Part shown: piece after piece, positions 58,273 to 64,000 of the stretch | Numbering within the stretch: the stretch's first letter is position 1 | How the letters are laid out: each line of letters opens with the position of its first letter | Assembly: GCA_032871835.1 (NCBI GenBank) | Contig: CM065298.1 | Span: forward strand, 99,137,891-99,201,890 | DNA: 64,000 nucleotides | From: Dipteronia dyeriana | Lineage: Eukaryota; Streptophyta; Magnoliopsida; Sapindales; Sapindaceae | Direction of reading: 5' to 3' | The notes under the pieces: generated by a model | The model's database searches: none | Seen by the model: the letters and a program-made list of their open reading frames with translations, nothing else | Told to the model about the DNA's origin: nothing | Program-made: the position numbers and the translations under genes

Positions 58273-59516
58273 ATGTCGACTTCCTCAGACAGTATTGACG
58301 GCTTGGTTGAGGGCACCGGAGACCCTAACCTAGTTCCTCGTAAACGGGGTGCAAGAAATTTCGAGCGATGAGAAATCATCCCAGGTCCGCCAACGCCGTC
58401 GTTCTAGCAGGAACGTCTTTATTGGCTCTAGCTTCTCGAATCAGCCCGACAACCCTCTAAACCTGGTTGATGAGGATTCTGATGTCGGGGAGAGAGTCAA
58501 CGCTTTCAGGAAGGTTCAGGTTATAGTGGCAGAGCTTCCTTCAGTGGTGACCCTTCCTTTCGAACCCAGGGTCATCCCTGATTCCACTGTTGACCCTTAG
58601 TCGATCAGCCGTCTTCGGGATAAATACGGTATTCCTGACACCATTTCCCTCACTGTCCCCTATAGGAATTATGGCATTTTTAACACGCCCAAAGGAGTAC
58701 TTCCTATCCACGTCGTAGCTTTCGAGAGCAGGGTGAGGCTCCCTCTTCACTCTTCCCTTCAGTGAGCTCTTAATGCCCTTCAGCTGGCTCCGCTCCAACT
58801 GACGCTCGGCTTCTAGAGGCATCTAGTTGGCTTCCTTATGTTATAGAGGGAGCAATGCGAGATGAGCAATGTAACAAAAGAGCCCGAGGCTGAGGAGCTC
58901 GCCTTCCTTTCCCAGGTAGGTAGCCTGCCTGAGGTTCCTCGAGGCCAATTCTATGCCAAGGCCAAGAACAAGTTCAATTTTATCATCCCCGGGGCTTCAA
59001 AGAAAGACCCTGCCTGGAAAGAGGAGTAGGTACTGACGGGGGGAGACTAGGAGAGCTCTGTATTCATCGGCAGGCATGAGCTCGAGGTCCCCACTACTTT
59101 CAGTGACAAACCCTCGTGGGATTGAGACTCCCTGCCCGCTGAGTCTGAAGCGGTGTTGAAGACCATCCTGGCCAAGAATTATCATAATTTAAAGTTTTCG
59201 ACAGCTGACCCTTTCGACCCCCGCAGGGTGAACAAGTACCTGTGAATCTCTGATGCAACTCCTTGTAAGTATCTGGCTTTATCACGCTTTTGGATTGTTT
59301 GATGGTTTAGTTATGATGGTCATAATCCCTTTCATAACAGTGTTTGTTGTTGATCTAGCTTCTCACGAAGCTCGGCAAGCTAGGACCTCTCATCCCCCTT
59401 CCAGATCATTACCGGGAGCTCTCTCGACCGTTTTGAAGAAGGGTGGGTCAACCATTAAGGCTGCTACCTTGCTTACTCATGCTTCAACGCCTTCTCAGGT
59501 GAAGTCTAAGGTGTAG
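58273..59516 (+). pseudogene. element F aORF, exon 1 and part of exon 2
   Basis: ATG at 58273 begins MSTSSDSIDGLVEG. Exon 1 (to 59264) encodes RRRSSRNVFIGSSF, TLPFEPRVIPDSTVDP, DKYGIPDTISLTV, a PF04195-like block (about 58700-58860), RGQFYAKAKNKFNFIIPGAS and DPFDPRRVNKYL. Intron 1 is 59265-59340 (GTAAGTATCT...ATAACAG, both ends canonical). Exon 2 begins VVDLASHEA and is cut at about 59516 by the deletion that fuses it to reverse-oriented RT. Stops at about 58371, 58599 and 59028 and a frameshift near 58345 inactivate it. Confidence 0.8.
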
Positions 59517-60665
59517 TAGTACAGGCCTTACACGGTGATGAAACTGGTATTTTCCTTGTCCGCGGGATACATCATAAGCTAATTGTACTCGGAAAACACG
59601 TCCATGAAGCTTAGGAGCTTATACCGGGAGGTGGAATCGACACGCTGATCAATTTTTGGTAGAGAGAAGAGGTCGGTCTAGTCTACGCACATGCGCCACT
59701 TCTCATTTGCCTTCATGACCATGACCACGTTGGCGATCCACTCGGGATAACGTGTTTCTCGAATGAAACCTGCCCGGGTTAGTTTATCCACCTCTTTCTG
59801 AACAGCAACATTTCTTTCGGTGTTGAAGTGGCACCTTTTCTGCTTAATGGGTTTGAAGGTCGGATCCATCGCCAGTCGATGTGCAGCTAATGTCATCGGG
59901 ATCTCTGGCATCTCAGCATGACTCCAAGCAAAAATGTCGTTAAACTTTATGAAGAGACTAATCAATCCCCCTTTCATTCCTGGCTCAAGGGTAGCTCCTA
60001 TCTTGACGACCTTCAAGGGATCGTCTATTCGACAGGAATCTCTTCTAACTTATCCACTGGATGGCTGCTAGCCAATTCCCATCTATGTTCTTCTATTTCG
60101 GGCACCACAAGGCCGTCTTTGAGGCAATCGACGGAACCCGTGTCTTCCAGGATTAGTACAGGGGTTATCCTACCTTGGATCGTTGTCACCTGGGTGAGTT
60201 GTTTTGCTAGAGCTGATGGGTCGGCCGACACTATGTAGCATCTCCTAGTTGCTCATTGATCACCTCTAATTTCCCCCACCTTGTCTCTTACCGGGAACTT
60301 CAGGACGCTGTGGTAAATAGAAAGGACCCCTCTCAAGGATGATAGAAATGGCCTCCCTAATATTGCATTGTAGACCGGTGGGGTATCCACCACCACGAAG
60401 TCGGTTATAATATTTTGCTGGAGAGGTACGGCTCCAATGATCACTGGTAAGATTTTTGATCCTACGGGTGTGATAAAGTCCCCAGTGAACCCATATAATG
60501 GAGTAGTGTAACTATTGTAACACCACTGTTTCACGTTTAGCTTTTCCAAGATACCTTTGAACAGGACGTCGACGAGCACACGGTGCACCATGAAGTTGGC
60601 AATTTGCACCGTGATGACTTTAGGGTCATCATGAGGCTGCACGGCGTTATAGACATCTGCTTCTG
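59517..60665 (-). pseudogene. element F protease and N-terminal RT remnant
   Basis: Protease (60642-60253) has AILGRPFLSSLRGVL and QWCYNSYTTPLYGFTGD, but its active site is gone: MVHRVLVDVLFKG replaces the family LVDTGSSVDVLF, an in-frame loss of six residues including DTG. RT (60016-59520) has RHFNTERN-like sequence, EWIANVVMVMKANEKWRMCVD and ends in FIT-x-x-GLYYY just before the VMPFG motif. About 27 bp are also missing near 59672. There is no YIDD, RNase H or integrase. Confidence 0.85.
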
Positions 60666-62625
60666 TGAAAATGATCTGTTACAGCTGAGAGGGGTTGATC
60701 GGTTTCTTATCGACCTTGAAGATATGCCTCCCCTCGTCCCTATATGGGACCTTTCTCGCATGATTTTTCCTGAAACTATTGGAGGTCCCGGCCATAGTAG
60801 GCCCCCCGCTGATAATATGTATTATCTGAATCTGTAATATCAGGTCCACTTGAGCCCCCATCCTTTTCTCGGCATGTTCTCGGATCTAGGTTTGTACCTC
60901 CCTTCTAGTCTGAATGTTCTCCCTGACTTGTTGTAAGAATTCTACCAAATGTCCTACCCTTATCAAAACTTCAATCCGGTTATGCAGGTTGTAGCATTCT
61001 GAAGTGTTGTTCCCTACGTCCTCATGAAAGTTGCAATATTTATAACGGTTTCTCTTATTGACCGGGGCTTTCATAGAAGCGAGCTTCTGTAACAAACCCT
61101 TGTCTCGAATGGCGAGATAGACCATTTCACGTGATGCATTTAAGGGGGTGTAATGATCGTACCATCTCTCATCGGGAGCTATAAGGGCCACTGTCCTTGG
61201 AGGTGGTGAAGCTTGAGGAGGAGCTTGTTTATCTAGATACCTTTCTGATCTAGGGTTGAATGAGAGGGAAGCGGTATGTTGATTTGTTAGGGGTTTTGTT
61301 CTTGTTTTTCTGAGCTTGCTCAGGTTTGGGAGCTTCGTTCTTTTGTCTCTTTATGGCTCTCATGTCGTCATGTTCTTTCTTCACCTTGAGCTGTTCATCG
61401 ACCTCAATCCGTTCTAAAGCCCGATCATAGGATTCTTGGTAGGTTTTCGAAGGTCTCTTGGCAAAAGACCGAAAAATATTTCCCGCCCACAAGTTCCTTC
61501 TGAAGTTGGCGAGCGTTTCTTTCTCGGTGAAGACCTTCATCTGGATGACTTCCTTGTGGAAACGCTCGACATAAGCCCGGAGGGTTTCCTCTCTCTTATA
61601 GATCACATACTGTAGATGGATCGGGTCCTTCAATCAGGGCTTAACTCCCTGGAATTATGAGCAGAAATCGGTTGATAACTTGGTGAAGGAATCCACACTA
61701 CCGGTAGGTAGTTTTCTAAACCAGATTTTAGCGTAATCTGTGAGTGTAGTGGGGAACATTGGACACATAGCGGCCCTGGTTGTGTTCTGGACCTCCATCT
61801 GTTGAACGAAACTCTCTAAGTGGCTTAGGGGATATTCAGTCCTGGAGAACCTGTCAGTTGGCATTTTGAATTTAGGCGAGAGCTCTGCTTCCCGGACCCT
61901 TCTAGTGAAGAGGGCATTCATTTCAATTAAAGGATCTTTCTTGTCCTCCTTATATTTTCCCTTCTTCATCAACTGGACCTCCTTCTAAAGTTATACCAAC
62001 TTGTCCTTTAGACGTTTGATTTCGGATTTCCTTGAGTTGATCTCGGTTTCCTCACCATCGGATCCCTCTAACGAATCGGCGACCTCTACCCAGTTCCTTC
62101 TTCGGAGAGGGACTGCTTGGGGGCTTTGCTGACTTTATTCTTCCCTACCACAGGCTTCTCTCCTTGAAGTCGTTAGGTGGGGAAACTCTCCCCGTTCCCT
62201 GGGAAGGACATCTACCGTGGATTTGACTTGGCAGTGCTCCGAGAATGAGGGGTACGGGCCCTAGCCAATCCGGGATCGAGATTGGGAGTCCCACTTTATT
62301 ATAAGCTAATTCACGAGGGGCAAGTCCCAGGTGATCGAAGGCTGGTTGCCAACCCAGGCCTGCTTGACTCCCCCCGATTGCAAAATTCTGCTTGATGGAT
62401 AGCGATACCCACAATGAGTAGTCGAAGGCAGACGTTTTCTACAAAGGGGATCCAGAGCTCGATCTGGCTTCCCAAAGGGGGATCCAGAGCCTGTACAATG
62501 GCTGACTGGGTGGGAACCTGGCTATGGAACCTGGATTTTCTCCCTTTCTTCGGGACCTTTCGTGTCGACGTAGCAGAAGGTTGTCCCGATGTGCCCTGCT
62601 GCCCCTGTGAGGAGCAGAGCCTCAT
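60666..62625 (-). pseudogene. element F gag
   Basis: The start at 62625 begins MRLCSSQGQQGTSG. An Arg/Ser/Pro-rich part is followed by PLIEMNALFTRRVREAEL (about 61940-61885), the gag core (61820-61250) with AAMCPMFPTTLTDYAKIWF, YVIYKREETLRAYVERF and NFRRNLWAGNIF, and the tail (61191-60886) with DHYTPLNASREMVYLAIRDKG and YKYCNFHEDVGNNTSECYNL. One His of the knuckle-like segment (GH to GN) is lost. Stops at about 61655 and 62311 and frameshifts break it. Confidence 0.85.
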
Positions 62626-62680
62626 GATTATTATGAAATAACAAACTTTTCGAATGTAAAGGTGGTGGTGTGAGAGTTTA

Positions 62681-62695
62681 CCACAAACGGCACCT
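62681..62695 (-). other. element F primer-binding site
   Basis: The minus strand reads AGGTGCCGTTTGTGG in place of TGGCGCCGTCTGTGG, five bases after the LTR end. Confidence 0.62.
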
Positions 62696-62700
62696 GAAAG

Positions 62701-63864
62701 TGTTAACGGGAAATTTTTTCAGGATGAGAAATTCCTACTAACACCCTCGAGATCACTACCATGAAAGTGGTGGCCAGGGTCGGTACCGTTGATACCTGAC
62801 TAGTTAAGAGGTAAACAAAAGGCTGGATCATAATAACAATAAATGGAAGCTTTTATTATTGATATTTGCTTCGAAATACAAATCACTCTCTTATATGCTC
62901 GCAGTCTCTCTAGGATCTAGGAAGGTGGCAACTCCGTGCTTGTCGAATAGTGGAAACATTGGTGGTCGTGTTCTAAGTATAGAATTTAGGCCTTCCCCAC
63001 TTCTTTTCTTTCTCTCATGCTTTCTCTTCTCTGTTTTTCTATCTATATCTCTATATGTGTATGTATCTGTGTGTCATGCTTGGCCCTATTTATATATGGT
63101 CCAAGTAGGTTTGAATTTGCTGATATCCCGCCACGATCCTTTGAATCTGTTCCCTCTTTATCATGCGGGATCCTTTATTTAAAAGTTGTTAACCCCTAGT
63201 AAATAGCGGGAACGATTAATGTGAATGAGTTTGTTTCCTTTTTGGAATCAAACTCTTGGTTCCCACGTTATACAGGATTAATGTTGGTTATCTCCTAGAT
63301 ATGATCTTGTATGTTATGGCGGCATGGTTTTTCATGGAGGTCACCCAGCTAGCTGCCTATCTTCCCGTAAAGCGAGGTAGATCCCTGCTTTGAATCTGTT
63401 CTTAGAAGCTTATGGTGGATTTTTCCTAACCCTTGGGGGCTTGAGGTGTTCCTGTAGACATTCCCAGGAGGTACCCAGGGTAGTGTAGATTTAGGCGTGA
63501 TTCTTCCTTTATGTGGCAGCAAGGACAGCGGGCTTCTAGAGAGATTGGCGGGCTTCTCTCGAATGTCTCTTGAGCTTAAAGACTTCTCCTGGCATTCACG
63601 GGGCGGTTAAGGAGCTCGACCTCAGAGCCGAGGATCCCCGATAGATGGTCTGGAGAAGCTTGGGTTCTAGTATTCTAGTGGGAGCTCATCTTGGTTGAGC
63701 CTGGCTTGTTTTCTGGTAATTTTGAAGCTGAGTCGACCTTCCCTGCTCCTACAGAGTGGCTTTATAGTCTATCCGGGCTTCATGATCGTCGATTATGGGT
63801 TTCGACTTGTGGCGGGAAAGTGGAAAAATTATTTTTGACCCCTGGCCAAATTTCACTATTAACA
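62701..63864 (-). repeat. element F 5' LTR, 1164 bp
   Basis: It is collinear with 56737-57899 and has intact TGTTAACGGG and ATTAACA ends. The promoter TATA lies at about 63088-63098 (minus TATATAAATAGGG). Confidence 0.9.
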
Positions 63865-64000
63865 GCTAGTTATTTTTTAAATATATTTTTATTTTAGATT
63901 TATATTATATTTTTAATAATTATTAATATAGAAAAAATCAAACGGGTTGGGTTGGGTTGGGTTGGGTTTCATAAACGGGTTGGCGGGTTGACACGATTAG
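63865..64000. mobile_element. GGGTT-rich repeat element, right part; runs off the window
   Basis: It begins with GCTAG, the second target duplication of F, then an AT-rich stretch, then five GGG runs separated by TT (63944-63966), GGGTTTCATAAACGGG and GGGTTGGCGGGTTGACACG. The last three motifs are in the same order and orientation as at 56370-56425. Confidence 0.62.

Larger units (their letters stand above)
56737..63864 (-). mobile_element. Ty3/gypsy Tat-lineage element F, internally deleted, 7.1 kb
   Basis: Two LTRs of 1163 and 1164 bp (56737-57899 as 3', 62701-63864 as 5') flank primer site, gag, protease, N-terminal RT and the 5' half of the antisense gene. The middle (most of RT, both RNase H, integrase, tandem repeats, aORF exon 3) is deleted at about 59516. 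GTTAG (56732-56736) and GCTAG (63865-63869) are the target duplication with one mismatch. It lies in the GGGTT-rich element. Confidence 0.9.

Overview
This window is plant repeat DNA, almost certainly heterochromatin of an angiosperm (probably a dicot; no species call is possible). I see no host gene, tRNA, rRNA or CRISPR array. Nearly every base belongs to LTR retrotransposons. The dominant family is one Ty3/gypsy lineage. It has LTRs of about 1.03-1.16 kb that begin TGTTAATAG and end GTTAACA, a primer-binding site of the TGGCGCCGT type, and a single gag-pro-pol frame. It encodes a second, archaeal-like RNase H after the usual reverse transcriptase/RNase H, and its integrase has no chromodomain. 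These traits place it in the Tat lineage. I label six copies A-F. Downstream of pol every copy carries, or once carried, an extra gene on the opposite strand (aORF). It resembles the 'putative gypsy type transposon' family (PF04195) followed by a coiled coil, and it has its own TATA-type promoter and two short introns.

Layout: 1-5405, Ty1/copia element on the minus strand (internal part runs off the left edge; 2.2-kb LTR at 3160-5405), inserted exactly at the LTR/primer-site junction of gypsy A. 5411-16986, gypsy A (+), whose gag contains an hAT transposase fragment at 6948-7580. 16987-17291, LTR fragment (Y). 17292-23436, gypsy B (+), internally deleted. 23437-23955 plus 36002-36522, 5' LTR of gypsy D (+), split by gypsy C. 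23956-36001, gypsy C (-), full length, flanked by GTTTC target duplications. 36523-41894 plus 54433-56270, body of D, split by gypsy E. 41895-54432, gypsy E (+), full length, flanked by AAAAC/GAAAC. 56271-56736 plus 63865-64000, a GGGTT-rich repeat that interrupts the aORF of D and is itself split by gypsy F. 56737-63864, gypsy F (-), internally deleted, flanked by GTTAG/GCTAG. The simplest reading is a Russian-doll nest: D landed in B; C, E and the GGGTT element landed in D; F landed in the GGGTT element.

How the parts would have worked together: gag, protease, RT, two RNase H domains and integrase come from one polyprotein driven by the 5' LTR. The aORF would be transcribed convergently from a promoter just inside the 3' LTR. 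A block of 98-99-bp tandem repeats sits where the two transcripts meet. All copies are now broken by stops, frameshifts and deletions, so every coding entry is a pseudogene. Many stops look like C-to-T decay of CAA, CAG, CGA and TGG codons. C is the least damaged copy.
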